DNA of 64,000 bases from Roseiflexus castenholzii DSM 13941. Lineage in GTDB: Bacteria > Chloroflexota > Chloroflexia > Chloroflexales > Roseiflexaceae. Of the stretch, positions 34,639-43,979 are shown in pieces (position 1 is the first letter of the stretch; each line of letters begins with the position of its first letter). The stretch lies in assembly GCF_000017805.1 (NCBI RefSeq), contig NC_009767.1:4939001-5003000 (forward strand), given 5' to 3'. The translations under genes were made by a program, and so were the position numbers. The notes under the pieces are model-generated. The model saw only the letters and a program-made list of their open reading frames with translations, was not told the origin of the DNA and did no database searches.

Positions 34639-34944
34639 TCAGGATAACCCTGCACCCTCATCTCTGAGTGCAACCCGTACCATGCCGCGTTCGTCGTCCC
34701 AATGCGCCGCCCGCCAGCCGGGGAGCGTGCCCGGCGGCAGCACATCCCAGATCAGCACGCTGCGGTCTCCCTGCCGGTTGCGCTGTTTGAGCAACAACCC
34801 TCCCGCTGCCGCTCCGCGCGTCGGCAACAGCCATAGTTCCCCATCACGCACCATTGCGACCAGCGCATCGTTCGGGAAGTAGCGCTGCGCCAGATCGGCG
34901 GGGAGATGAAGATACCCTTTCTCGGTCACTTCAACAGACAGCAT
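34639..34944 (-). CDS. Conserved small protein of the hydrogenase operon (unknown)
   Basis: A 101-residue protein. The N-terminus LSVEVTEKGYLHLPADLAQRYF resembles a swapped-hairpin (AbrB/MraZ-like) fold; the remainder (LWLLPTRGAAAGGLLLKQRN, LIWDVLPPGTLPGWRAAHWDD) looks like a compact beta domain. ATG 34944 overlaps the maturation protease gene by 14 bases, so translation is coupled. Similar small genes accompany actinobacterial-type hydrogenase genes as far as I recall, but I give it no function. Confidence 0.65.
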   Translation of the reverse strand: MLSVEVTEKGYLHLPADLAQRYFPNDALVAMVRDGELWLLPTRGAAAGGLLLKQRNRQGDRSVLIWDVLPPGTLPGWRAAHWDDERGMVRVALRDEGAGLS

Positions 34945-35404
34945 CAATTGTATCGAGGGTTGTAGCGAGCGACTGCGCCAGTTCCTCCATTCGCGCCTGC
35001 ACCGCAGGGCTCAATGGCGCACCATGATCGAAGCACTCGCCTTCAATGAGAAACACGGTAATATCGCGTGGATAGGCATCCTTCAACAGCCAACGCCCAA
35101 ATGCCAACGCATGGTCCCAGCGGAAAGCGTGGAGATTGATCCCTTCCAGCGGTGGCAACTGCTCGAGTTGATCCCCCGGCACACGGTAGAGCGTGCCGGG
35201 GGATGCACCGGTGCGGCAGGCATCCACGATGATCACCCGGTCCGCACCACGCATCTGGAATGCCACATCCATACCCGCCGTTCCACCATCCGCCACGCGG
35301 ACGCCTTCCGGCAGTCCGATCTCCCACAACCGGCGAATGAGAATCGGACCAACGCCATCGTCGCCGCGCAACAGATTACCACATCCGATGATCAGCGTCT
35401 TCAT
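34931..35404 (-). CDS. Hydrogenase maturation protease (HyaD/HybD family)
   Basis: A 157-residue nickel-dependent endopeptidase that removes the C-terminal extension of the large subunit after Ni insertion. It shows the signature GCGNLLRGDDGVG (Asp16 as a metal-ligand candidate), the central IIVDACRTG Asp and a later His (HAFRWDHALAFG). It begins directly after the large-subunit stop codon, and the large subunit here has a 19-residue tail after its last metal-binding motif, as the protease requires. Confidence 0.94.
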   Translation of the reverse strand: MKTLIIGCGNLLRGDDGVGPILIRRLWEIGLPEGVRVADGGTAGMDVAFQMRGADRVIIVDACRTGASPGTLYRVPGDQLEQLPPLEGINLHAFRWDHALAFGRWLLKDAYPRDITVFLIEGECFDHGAPLSPAVQARMEELAQSLATTLDTIDAVC

Positions 35405-37027
35405 CTACCCCGTCTCACCAATCCGATAGACACCGATCTCCTTGCCGGTCTTCGAGTCGTAGGCGTGAACGGTGCAGACCAGGCAAGAGTCGAAACTGCG
35501 CGCCACGTGCCCCAGTTCCACCGGATCACCGGGATCGTGAATGGTCGTGCCAAGGTATGCCTGCTCCATTGGACCATTGACATTCCGGCTGTCGCGCGGG
35601 CCGATATTCCAGGCAGTTGGCGTCACCACCTGATAATTGGCGATTTTGCCGTTCTCCAGCACGATCCAGTCGGCAAGCGCCCCACGGGCCGCCTCGGTGG
35701 CACCGAAGCCTCTGCCGAACTCGTGCTCGACCGGCTTGATATAGAAGCGATCATGGAGATCGAGTTCGCCGAGCCATTCACGAACGTTCTTGTACAGTTT
35801 GGCTTCCTCGTGCAGCCGCGCCAGGACGCGCACCAGCACGCTTGGTCCTTTTTTGGCGATAATATCGGAGAAGAGCGGATCGACATCCTGCCACTCTTCG
35901 CCTGGTTTTCCTGCGACAACCTGACGCGCCAGCGGACCAACTTCGAGCGGCACAGAGCCGAGACCGTCCACATCATACCGCGGCGCCTTCGCCCAGGTGT
36001 ATTTGCCCTGACGCTTGGCGTCCGCCGGATCAATGGGTTCAGTTCGTCCCTCAAAGGGATGGAGCAAGCCGCTGCCCTGGTAGAACGAGAAAGTATGATC
36101 CTCGCGCACCCGCGCCTGATCGAACTCGTAGTGCTTCCCGCCGGCATAGATGCCGGAACGCTGGATGAGCGCCGCATTGCGCCCTTCGATGGTGGGACGG
36201 TTGTACTTCTCGTGGTGCAGGTAGGTGCCCATCGCCAGATAGTTGCCACACCCGGCGCCGAACCGGTCCAACCCGATCTCCAACCCAAACCGCAGGAAGA
36301 AACCCAGGTCGGAATTGTGCTGCGACTCATTCTCATCGACCCACGCCAGCACATCTTCCCACGTCTTGATCTCCAGCCAGCGATCAACGGAACACCCCAG
36401 GAAGCGCGATTCGAGCCAGTTATGGCGGAACTCCTCAAGAATAGCGATTGAACGGGTAACGTCGGAGAGGGTCGGACCGCACATCACCCCGCCGGGAATC
36501 ATGAAACTGGAGTGAGGCCACTGCCCGCCGAAAATGGCGTAGATCTCGACCGGCTTCGCCGAGAGGGTCACACCGCGCTCATACGACTCACCGACCAGCG
36601 GCGCAAAGCGGCGCACGGCTTCATCGTACCCCTTCGCCTTTGCATAACGCCGATTCGTCAGATCGATAGCGAAGAGCGCGTAGAACCAGCGCGGCACGCT
36701 CTGCAACGTTTCGCACGCCTGCGCAATGTTGCGCACCAGCAGCGCATTTGGCGGCAGTTCTGTGCGCCAGGCGACATCCAGAGCAAAGGCGGATTTGTAC
36801 AGATGGCTGCCGCCACAGATGCCACAGATGCGCGGCGTCACGATCAACCCTGCCTGCGGGTCTTTTCCTTTCAGAATCATCTCAAAGCCGCGAAACATGC
36901 CGGCTTCCGTCCATGCCTGCGTCACGACCCCATCCTCCACGGTGACGCGCAGATCCAGGTCGCCTTCCACGCGCCCCAGCGGACTTACGTGGAGATCCAT
37001 GCGTTTTGTGTTCACAGTCGCAGTCAT
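35405..37027 (-). CDS. hhyL: [NiFe]-hydrogenase large subunit, actinobacterial-type (group 1h-like)
   Basis: A 540-residue catalytic subunit holding the NiFe(CN)2(CO) centre that oxidises H2. The N-terminal L1 motif is RICGICGGSH (Cys68, Cys71); the C-terminal L2 motif is DSCLVCTVH (Cys515, Cys518, His521), with Ser in place of the Pro of most uptake enzymes. Residues 522-540 form the cleavable tail. The neighbouring NHL, NifU-Rieske, DUF1641 and TPR genes point to the high-affinity group 1h; formal subgroup assignment would need a phylogeny. RBS GGAGAAAGCGC precedes the ATG. Lies 27 bases after the small-subunit gene. Confidence 0.92.
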   Translation of the reverse strand: MTATVNTKRMDLHVSPLGRVEGDLDLRVTVEDGVVTQAWTEAGMFRGFEMILKGKDPQAGLIVTPRICGICGGSHLYKSAFALDVAWRTELPPNALLVRNIAQACETLQSVPRWFYALFAIDLTNRRYAKAKGYDEAVRRFAPLVGESYERGVTLSAKPVEIYAIFGGQWPHSSFMIPGGVMCGPTLSDVTRSIAILEEFRHNWLESRFLGCSVDRWLEIKTWEDVLAWVDENESQHNSDLGFFLRFGLEIGLDRFGAGCGNYLAMGTYLHHEKYNRPTIEGRNAALIQRSGIYAGGKHYEFDQARVREDHTFSFYQGSGLLHPFEGRTEPIDPADAKRQGKYTWAKAPRYDVDGLGSVPLEVGPLARQVVAGKPGEEWQDVDPLFSDIIAKKGPSVLVRVLARLHEEAKLYKNVREWLGELDLHDRFYIKPVEHEFGRGFGATEAARGALADWIVLENGKIANYQVVTPTAWNIGPRDSRNVNGPMEQAYLGTTIHDPGDPVELGHVARSFDSCLVCTVHAYDSKTGKEIGVYRIGETG

Positions 37028-37054
37028 TGCGCTTTCTCCTCTGGAACGTGACGG

Positions 37055-38026
37055 TCAGACGACGAACATATCTTCTTTCGCCCACTGAGGCGCAGCGACG
37101 CGCGCAGCGGCAGCAAGCCCCATGTAACTGATTGGATCGAGACCGGCGGGCATGTCCTTCGGGATCGTGCCGCTGATCTTCTGTGTCTTAAACACCGTGC
37201 CAGGCGCCAGGTCGAAGAAGGGAAACTCCGGTTCGGTGCAGCCGGTGCAGGGCATGCCGGCGCGCGTCTTGCTCGACTGGCGGTTCCAGAGGATGCGGTT
37301 GCACGGCGAGCGCGTCATCGGTCCGCGGCAACCGAACTCGTAGAATAGACACCCCTTGCGCGTACCCTGGCCGAACTCCAGCGTCGATTGCTTGTACTCA
37401 AAGTATTGATTGCGAGTGCAACCGGTCTGCGTGAAACTGGTGAAGAAGGTCTTCGGGCGATTGAGTTCGTCGAGCGCAATATCGTGCGCGCGCCCGGTCG
37501 CCAGCGCCACAACGATCTGAGTGATCCAGTCAGGATGCGCCGGACATCCGGGGATATTGATGACCGGCAGACCCAGTTTCGAGCGGAAATCTTTTCCCAG
37601 AAAGCCGCCGGCTTCGCGCCGCAGAAATTGGAGACCAATCGAGTCGGATGGGTTGGGAGCGACTGCCGGAATGCCGCCCCAACAGGCGCAGTCGCCAATG
37701 GCGACGACGATGCCCGCCTGCGGTGCAAGCATCTGCACCCATTCCAACATCGGGCGCTCGGCGAACATGTTGTAGCGCCCGGTTCCATTCGGCGCTCGAA
37801 TGACCGTCCCCTCGAACACGAAAATGTCCAGTGGTTTTTCGCCGCGCGCCAGTGCGTGGAACAGCGCCTGCGCCTGTTCGCCCAGTTCCATACCGAGCGA
37901 CGGGTGCCAGAGAAACTCAATGCCGAAGTCGGTCAACAGATCGCAGACCGTAGGTTCCTCGGCGTTGAGAAACGACATGGTATTCCCGCTGCATGCGCCG
38001 CCCTGGAACCATAACAGAGTTGCCAT
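37055..38026 (-). CDS. hhyS: [NiFe]-hydrogenase small subunit, actinobacterial-type (group 1h-like)
   Basis: A 323-residue electron-transfer subunit. It begins MATLLWFQGGACSGN with no twin-arginine signal, so the enzyme should stay on the cytosolic side. Cluster-ligand candidates are Cys12, Cys115 (CACWGG) and Cys161 (IPGCPAHPDW) for the proximal cluster; Cys203, Cys226 and Cys233 for the distal; Cys242, Cys260 and Cys263 for the medial. The usual CxxC at the N-terminus is C-S-G-N, and the distal His position (HxxC in HyaA) is Gln200 (QTGC). Both changes fit the altered proximal cluster (three Cys, one Asp) reported for actinobacterial-type enzymes. The start follows AAGGATGGCGGT. Confidence 0.92.
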   Translation of the reverse strand: MATLLWFQGGACSGNTMSFLNAEEPTVCDLLTDFGIEFLWHPSLGMELGEQAQALFHALARGEKPLDIFVFEGTVIRAPNGTGRYNMFAERPMLEWVQMLAPQAGIVVAIGDCACWGGIPAVAPNPSDSIGLQFLRREAGGFLGKDFRSKLGLPVINIPGCPAHPDWITQIVVALATGRAHDIALDELNRPKTFFTSFTQTGCTRNQYFEYKQSTLEFGQGTRKGCLFYEFGCRGPMTRSPCNRILWNRQSSKTRAGMPCTGCTEPEFPFFDLAPGTVFKTQKISGTIPKDMPAGLDPISYMGLAAAARVAAPQWAKEDMFVV

Positions 38027-38058
38027 ACCGCCATCCTTCCAGTCTTGTGCAAAACGTA

Positions 38059-38754
38059 TTAGCCGGGAGAAGAGGCATCCACCACTGCCGCCATCGCATG
38101 TCGCCGTGCGTCGAGCCAGACGATCCAATCGTCCAACCCGGCGCCGGTGCGCGCCGAGGTGTACACGATGGGCACACCGGGATGGACTGAGGCGATGTTC
38201 GCTTCGGCTGCGCGCATGTCGAACTCGACCGCCTCCGCCAGATCGACCTTGGTCACCACAACACAATCTGCCGACACAAATGCGCCAGGATATTTCAACG
38301 GCTTATCCTCACCCTCGGTCACCGAGAGCAGCACTGCGCGCGCCGCCTCACCCAGATCGTACCCTGTTGGACAGACGAGGTTGCCGACATTTTCGATAAA
38401 CAGCACATCGAAGTCGTTCAAATCCCAACCTTCCAGATAGCGCTCAATCAGGTGCGCTTCCAGGTGACACATATCCCCGGTCTGAATCTGACGCACCGGC
38501 GCGCCGCTCCGCGCGAGTCGTTGCGCGTCGTTGTCGGTCGCCAGGTCGCCGACCAGCGCCGCCACACGCAGGTTGCGCTGCCGCATCCGGCGCATGGTCT
38601 CCTCGAGCAACCGGGTCTTGCCGGCGCCGGGGCTGGAGAGCAGATTGACGACAAAGACACCAGCGGCATGGAAGCGGCTGCGCAACTCAGCCGCCAGACG
38701 GTCATTCTTGCTGAGCACACCCTGGCGAATCTCAAGAAGTCGAGGCGTTGCCAT
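38059..38754 (-). CDS. hypB: Hydrogenase nickel-insertion GTPase HypB
   Basis: A 231-residue G3E GTPase that delivers nickel with HypA. It shows P-loop LLSSPGAGKTRLLE (about residues 38-51), metal-binding Cys96-His97 (GDMCHLEAH), IENVGNLVCP, and the guanine motif VVTKVDL. It lacks the His-rich nickel-storage N-terminus of some HypB proteins. Its start overlaps the DUF1641 gene by 23 bases. The small-subunit gene follows after 32 bases. Confidence 0.95.
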   Translation of the reverse strand: MATPRLLEIRQGVLSKNDRLAAELRSRFHAAGVFVVNLLSSPGAGKTRLLEETMRRMRQRNLRVAALVGDLATDNDAQRLARSGAPVRQIQTGDMCHLEAHLIERYLEGWDLNDFDVLFIENVGNLVCPTGYDLGEAARAVLLSVTEGEDKPLKYPGAFVSADCVVVTKVDLAEAVEFDMRAAEANIASVHPGVPIVYTSARTGAGLDDWIVWLDARRHAMAAVVDASSPG

Positions 38755-39643
38755 CAGTCATCACCTTTCCATTTCCGTTCAGCGACCTGCCAAAACGCCG
38801 GGCGAAATCGACCAGCAGCGCGGCAACCCGCTGCACATCTGGATCGTAGAGCGCGCGGACGAGACCAACCGGTCCCAGGCGCCGCTGCGCCTGACGATCT
38901 TCATTGTAGGTTGCCACAAACGCATCGCCAGCACGTCCCACCAGCGTCACGGTATCAGGATCGAAGACGCCGGAAGTCAGCAGGGTGCGGAATTCTTCGG
39001 AGGCGACGAAGGGACCGATCTGCTCCACCAGTTCGGTAAACTGCGGCACAACGGCGATCAGGCGCGGCACATAGTCGCGGTGGCGGTGCAGCATGTCGAT
39101 CAGGGTCAGCAGGCTGTCGCTGGCGCCCGGCGTACCGGCAGCAACATCGCGCAACAGAACGCCAATGCTCTCCACAATGGTATCACTGCGCCGAATGAGC
39201 GCATCGACCGCTTCCATCAGATACGCGATCAATTCGGCGTGCTGCAACAGGCGCTGGAGCGAGGTCATGGTCGTTGGGTTACCGAGAAGGGTCAACAGCG
39301 CCTCGAACTCCGGGGTCGCGGTCAGCGCCGTGAGGCGGTTGGTCAATTCGAGCAGGCGGGGAAGATCGTTGATCAAGCGTGCCAGCGCCGCTGTGTCGAT
39401 CTCCGGCGCCGACGGCAGCGCCTCGCGCACCTCGGCGACCGTCGAGGTCACGTTCTCGACGATCACCTCGCTTCGGCGCACCAAACCATCGAGTGACGCA
39501 GCGGAGAATGCCAGCAACTCGGCATGATCGAGGAGACGGTTTAGCGCCTCGAGCGTCCGCGGCTCGTTAAGACGATCAAGCAACTGCTCAACCCCGGCGC
39601 GCTGCGCACCGTTGCGGTGATGACCATCGATCATGGAGGTCAT
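38732..39643 (-). CDS. DUF1641 domain protein of the hydrogenase cluster
   Basis: A 303-residue soluble, helix-rich protein. The C-terminal LGPVGLVRALYDPDVQRVAALLVDFARRFGRSL is the DUF1641 signature. The front holds repeated helical segments of similar pattern (LDHAELLAFSAASLDGLVRRSEVIVENV and LQHAELIAYLMEAVDALIRRSDTIVESI), suggesting internal duplication. DUF1641 proteins occur next to hydrogenases and formate dehydrogenases; a membrane or quinone link has been proposed but is not shown here. RBS GGGGAG lies four bases before ATG 39643. First gene of the main block. Confidence 0.82.
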   Translation of the reverse strand: MTSMIDGHHRNGAQRAGVEQLLDRLNEPRTLEALNRLLDHAELLAFSAASLDGLVRRSEVIVENVTSTVAEVREALPSAPEIDTAALARLINDLPRLLELTNRLTALTATPEFEALLTLLGNPTTMTSLQRLLQHAELIAYLMEAVDALIRRSDTIVESIGVLLRDVAAGTPGASDSLLTLIDMLHRHRDYVPRLIAVVPQFTELVEQIGPFVASEEFRTLLTSGVFDPDTVTLVGRAGDAFVATYNEDRQAQRRLGPVGLVRALYDPDVQRVAALLVDFARRFGRSLNGNGKVMTDGNASTS

Positions 39644-39790
39644 GGCGCTCCCCTTTAGCGATACTATCACATGAACACACAGACGCTGACGCGCGCCAGC
39701 GCGGAAGGACCGAAAGAACAACGCAGCATAGGTAAGATGGAACGCTGCTGCGGCAACTCCTGGTATCGCGGAGAAAGAGTACTGGCTCCG

Positions 39791-39796
39791 ATTATA
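39791..39796 (-). promoter_or_regulatory. Candidate -10 box upstream of the hydrogenase block
   Basis: On the minus strand a perfect TATAAT lies 148 bases before the DUF1641 start, with a weak TGTTAT 17 bases further upstream. The spacer contains the palindrome TGTGCACA. This is the only consensus -10 seen in the gap between the two halves of the hydrogenase cluster. Confidence 0.35.
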
Positions 39797-39899
39797 GTGA
39801 TAGTGTGCACAAAATAACAGTTAATACGCCTTTACCTATAGCGAAAAAGTGACAACCGGGGCAGAAGGGGTTGCAGGTTGGGGGATGTTTGATGCGGTC

Positions 39900-39965
39900 G
39901 AGACGCCCACGCTCCCAGAGGGGAATGTTGGAGTGTTGATGTGGGCGAGACGCCCACGCTCCCAG
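39900..39965. repeat. Short direct repeat in the gap within the hydrogenase cluster
   Basis: GAGACGCCCACGCTCCCAG occurs twice (39900-39918 and 39947-39965). The surrounding 39797-40267 contains no recognisable gene; the phrase looks like a dispersed intergenic repeat. It separates the DUF1641-led block from the upstream TPR/hypA pair. Confidence 0.6.
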
Positions 39966-40267
39966 GGTGGGAACGCGCGCCCGTGTGATGCACGCTGCCC
40001 GTGGCAGGTGGTAAAAAACGCGCCCTCCTCTTGACACACGTCTCGTCTGCGAAGTATGATTGCCATGGCATACAACTCCGCCACATCCTTCTACCATCCC
40101 CGTGGGGGCGAGCACGAGGAGACACCTCTACGTATTGGGGGGCGCTCCTACGGTATTGCCTGGTCAGGGTGACGGTCACTGTCGGGGCAGGCGGCGGGCG
40201 ACCGGCGGGGGGCTGCCGCAGCGCGACGGCGCTGGCGCAACAAGGCGACGGTCACATCTGGAAGGTC

Positions 40268-41485
40268 CTAGCCCCGTACCCCTAACCCCCGGCACTCAAT
40301 TTCGACCAGCGCCTCGTCGAGCAACGCCGCAGCGCCATAGTCACGGTGAGCAAGGAAGATCGCGCGGGCGCGGATCAAACGGTCACGGGCGCGGGCAAAA
40401 TCGCCAAGATGGAACAGCGCATTCCCCTGGTTCGCCAGCAGACGTCCGTACCAGATCGGATCACACTCCTGATCGCGGCTTGCCAGCGCCTCGTCGTACA
40501 GGCGCACCGCTTCGATCAGATGATTGGCAGGGGATGCAACAAACGAAATCCGCAAGGCATTGGCAAGCGTAACCTGTGCATTGAGCCACTGCTCGTAGTG
40601 CGTATCGCAGGTGTAGACCCGGAGCGACTCCCGCAACGACTGAATGGCTCGTTCGCGCAATATCTGATCGCCATTGCCCGCAGGCGCAAGCGCCAGGATC
40701 GTCAGCGCCAGCCGGTAATGCGCCAGCGCGTAGAGGTCGGGGTCGCTCTCAATCGAGCAGCAACGCAACGCCTCCTCGAACCATGTGTTCGCCTCAATCA
40801 GCAGGTTCCTCTGCCCATGAGCGAGATCCTGGCACAACATCCCCAACCGCAACGCCAGATACGCGCGCAGGTCGAGGCGACGCCCCCCGCCGGCCAGTTT
40901 CACGGCATCGCGCAATGCCTGAAGCGCCGCCGCCGATTGGCTGATACCGGCGTGGATCGTCGCCAGACGATCCAGCAGCTGCGCAGCAAACAATGGCGAA
41001 ATGTGCCGAACTTCTTCGACTGCGCGTTGGAGCGCGGCGATAGCGGCATCGTACTGCTGGCGGGCAAGCGCATCCGCAGCATGCGCCGGCAGGATGCACG
41101 CGGCAATTTCGCCACATACTGCGTCTGCATCAGGCGGCGCATCTCTTAAGCCGACCATATACGCCACGAAGTCGAGCAGGGCAGCCAGATCGCCGCGTAA
41201 CTGCTTACGCAAATATGGATAGATATCCGGGTCACTGTGCAGCACAAAACGATTGTAGTGCGCTTCCGGTGAGGAATCATACGCCAACGCGCGCCAGGCG
41301 CTTTCACGATCATCCACCAGCGCCAGCGTGTAAAAGCGAAGCGCATCGGGCATATGTTCCGGCGTGTGCCCTGCAAGCAGCGCAGCGCAGACCTCTTCGG
41401 CGCCGGCAACCGGCGGAATCACCAGGTACCCCGTCGGTGCGGGAAAGATACCGAGTGGTTGTGGGCGAAGCGATAGATGCGCCAT
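40268..41485 (-). CDS. TPR-like accessory protein of the hydrogenase cluster, paralogue 2
   Basis: A 405-residue helical-repeat protein starting MAHLSLRPQPLGIFPAPTGYLVIP, homologous over its whole length to the protein at 33017-34288 (same PQPLGIFP start, DPSPEACYNRF / DSSPEAHYNRF, CGEIAACILPAHAADAL, ISPLFAAQLL, LANQGNALFHLGDFARAR). The TPR-like repeats occupy roughly residues 120-380. It lies between hypA and the DUF1641-led block on the same strand, so a hydrogenase scaffold or chaperone role is likely. Retention of two copies suggests they bind different partners or act as a pair. Confidence 0.85.
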   Translation of the reverse strand: MAHLSLRPQPLGIFPAPTGYLVIPPVAGAEEVCAALLAGHTPEHMPDALRFYTLALVDDRESAWRALAYDSSPEAHYNRFVLHSDPDIYPYLRKQLRGDLAALLDFVAYMVGLRDAPPDADAVCGEIAACILPAHAADALARQQYDAAIAALQRAVEEVRHISPLFAAQLLDRLATIHAGISQSAAALQALRDAVKLAGGGRRLDLRAYLALRLGMLCQDLAHGQRNLLIEANTWFEEALRCCSIESDPDLYALAHYRLALTILALAPAGNGDQILRERAIQSLRESLRVYTCDTHYEQWLNAQVTLANALRISFVASPANHLIEAVRLYDEALASRDQECDPIWYGRLLANQGNALFHLGDFARARDRLIRARAIFLAHRDYGAAALLDEALVEIECRGLGVRG

Positions 41486-41572
41486 AGCGCCTCCTCCAGG
41501 GAATGCCCCCTCTCAGTCGGCTCTATCGCTACGGTCGCCGTCGTCTTTCGCGATAATGCCAGCGCCAGATAG

Positions 41573-41944
41573 TCACGACGCTGTGATTTCCGGCGCATTC
41601 TCTTCATACTCCAGCGCCGTCAGTTCGATCTCCTGTCCCGTCACGATTCGTCCGCACGGCGCGTTGCACTGCGGGCAACGAAACCGCTGCCGATCGGGCA
41701 AGGTCACCACTGCATCGCAGCCAGCGCAGTACGCCTGCAACGGCACATCTTCAATCTCCAACCGCGCCCCTTCCAGTCGCGTTCCGGCAGTTGCAATATC
41801 GAACCCGAACAGCAGCGCGTCACGCACCACTCCCGACATCACTCCCAGTCGAAGGTGAACCACGGTCACCCGCGTGACGCCCGCCTTTGCCGCTGCTTCT
41901 TCAGCAATCTCGACCAGACTGTGCGCTATCGATAGTTCATGCAT
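41573..41944 (-). CDS. hypA: Hydrogenase nickel-incorporation protein HypA
   Basis: A 123-residue nickel metallochaperone. The N-terminal MHELSIA gives the Ni-binding His2; two Cys pairs, Cys73-x2-Cys76 and Cys90-x2-Cys93, form the zinc site. ATG 41944 is fixed by the family's invariant MHE start; the longer frame upstream is excluded. First hydrogenase gene on the minus strand. An upstream TATAAT on the minus strand (42077-42082) may be its -10 box, but I see no matching -35. Confidence 0.94.
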   Translation of the reverse strand: MHELSIAHSLVEIAEEAAAKAGVTRVTVVHLRLGVMSGVVRDALLFGFDIATAGTRLEGARLEIEDVPLQAYCAGCDAVVTLPDRQRFRCPQCNAPCGRIVTGQEIELTALEYEENAPEITAS

Positions 41945-42209
41945 ACGCTGAGACCATTGCAGGGCGCACGAACCCCCACGAACGCCCATCAACACTGACG
42001 TCGCGGCTTTCGTTCTCTGGCGCGGATTCAGTGCGGCAAACCTTGTTGTGTAGAAGACGGAGACTCACCTGAGGCTATTATAGTCATCCGCTAAAGAGAG
42101 CGCCGGTTAACGAATCGCAACTAAGAGAGAGTATATGACAACCAAAGCGATGGATTGCGTTCTGGCGTAGCGCCATCATGGGCACAATCTGAACAAAAGG
42201 TATGCGTTT

Positions 42210-43019
42210 TCAGTCGAAAAGCGACAACTGCTCGCCATGCATGTCGCTCGACCAATGGATTGGCGCCCGACGTGGCAACGCGGCAATGCCAATGCACCGC
42301 ACGCCGGCAAGCGCCAGCACGCCGCGCACCACCTGCTCGGCGATCTGTGGGGTATTGGCTTCCCGCGAGAGATGCGCCAGCCAGGCGCTGCGTCGGCGTC
42401 CATCGGCGCCAAGACGGGCAAGCAGGCGTCCGGCGGCGATATTGTCCAGATGCCCGGTCGGACCGTAGATGCGATGTTTGACGACTTCCACATACGGAGC
42501 GCGCCACAACTTCTCCTGATCATGGTTCGCTTCAATGACCACCAGATCAGCCGGAGTCAGTCCTTCCACAATCGTGTCATTCCAGTGCCCCAGGTCGGTG
42601 GCTATTCCGACGCACCACCCGCCTGCGCTGATGGTGTACCCCACCGGCTCGGCGGCATCATGTGGCACCGGGAAGCTGCGTACACCGAAATCGGCAATCA
42701 TTGTCGCAGCGCCGGTCGCCAGTTCCTGGAAAGGGACGCCTGCCAGGTCCTGTTCGATGGCTGCCAGCGTTGGTTGGTTGGCAATGATCGGAACACCGTA
42801 GCGCCGCGCCAGCGCCCCGGCGGACAGCACGTGATCGCCATGCTCGTGAGTGAGCAGAATGGCGCTCAACTGTGCCGGATGAATACCGATGCGCGTCAGC
42901 GCCGGCTCTATTGTGCGCAGCGGCAAGCCACAATCGACTAGCAGCGCCGCATCGCCGGTTCGCACCAGCAAGACATTGCCGCTGCTCCCGGAAGCAAGCG
43001 AAGTCACATAGAGCGTCAT
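42210..43019 (-). CDS. MBL-fold metallohydrolase, YycJ/WalJ type
   Basis: A 269-residue metallo-beta-lactamase-fold hydrolase. It opens VTSLASGSSGNVLLV, has the di-zinc motif LTHEHGDHVLSAG (about residues 57-69), then a later FPVPHDAAEPVGYTI and ATDLGHWNDTIVEGL, all typical of YycJ-like enzymes. Members act as 5' exonucleases or regulate cell-wall signalling. It lies 12 bases after the pyrophosphokinase gene on the same strand and is probably cotranscribed. Confidence 0.9.
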   Translation of the reverse strand: MTLYVTSLASGSSGNVLLVRTGDAALLVDCGLPLRTIEPALTRIGIHPAQLSAILLTHEHGDHVLSAGALARRYGVPIIANQPTLAAIEQDLAGVPFQELATGAATMIADFGVRSFPVPHDAAEPVGYTISAGGWCVGIATDLGHWNDTIVEGLTPADLVVIEANHDQEKLWRAPYVEVVKHRIYGPTGHLDNIAAGRLLARLGADGRRRSAWLAHLSREANTPQIAEQVVRGVLALAGVRCIGIAALPRRAPIHWSSDMHGEQLSLFD

Positions 43020-43031
43020 AGGCGCGTGAAC

Positions 43032-43979
<948 letters not shown>

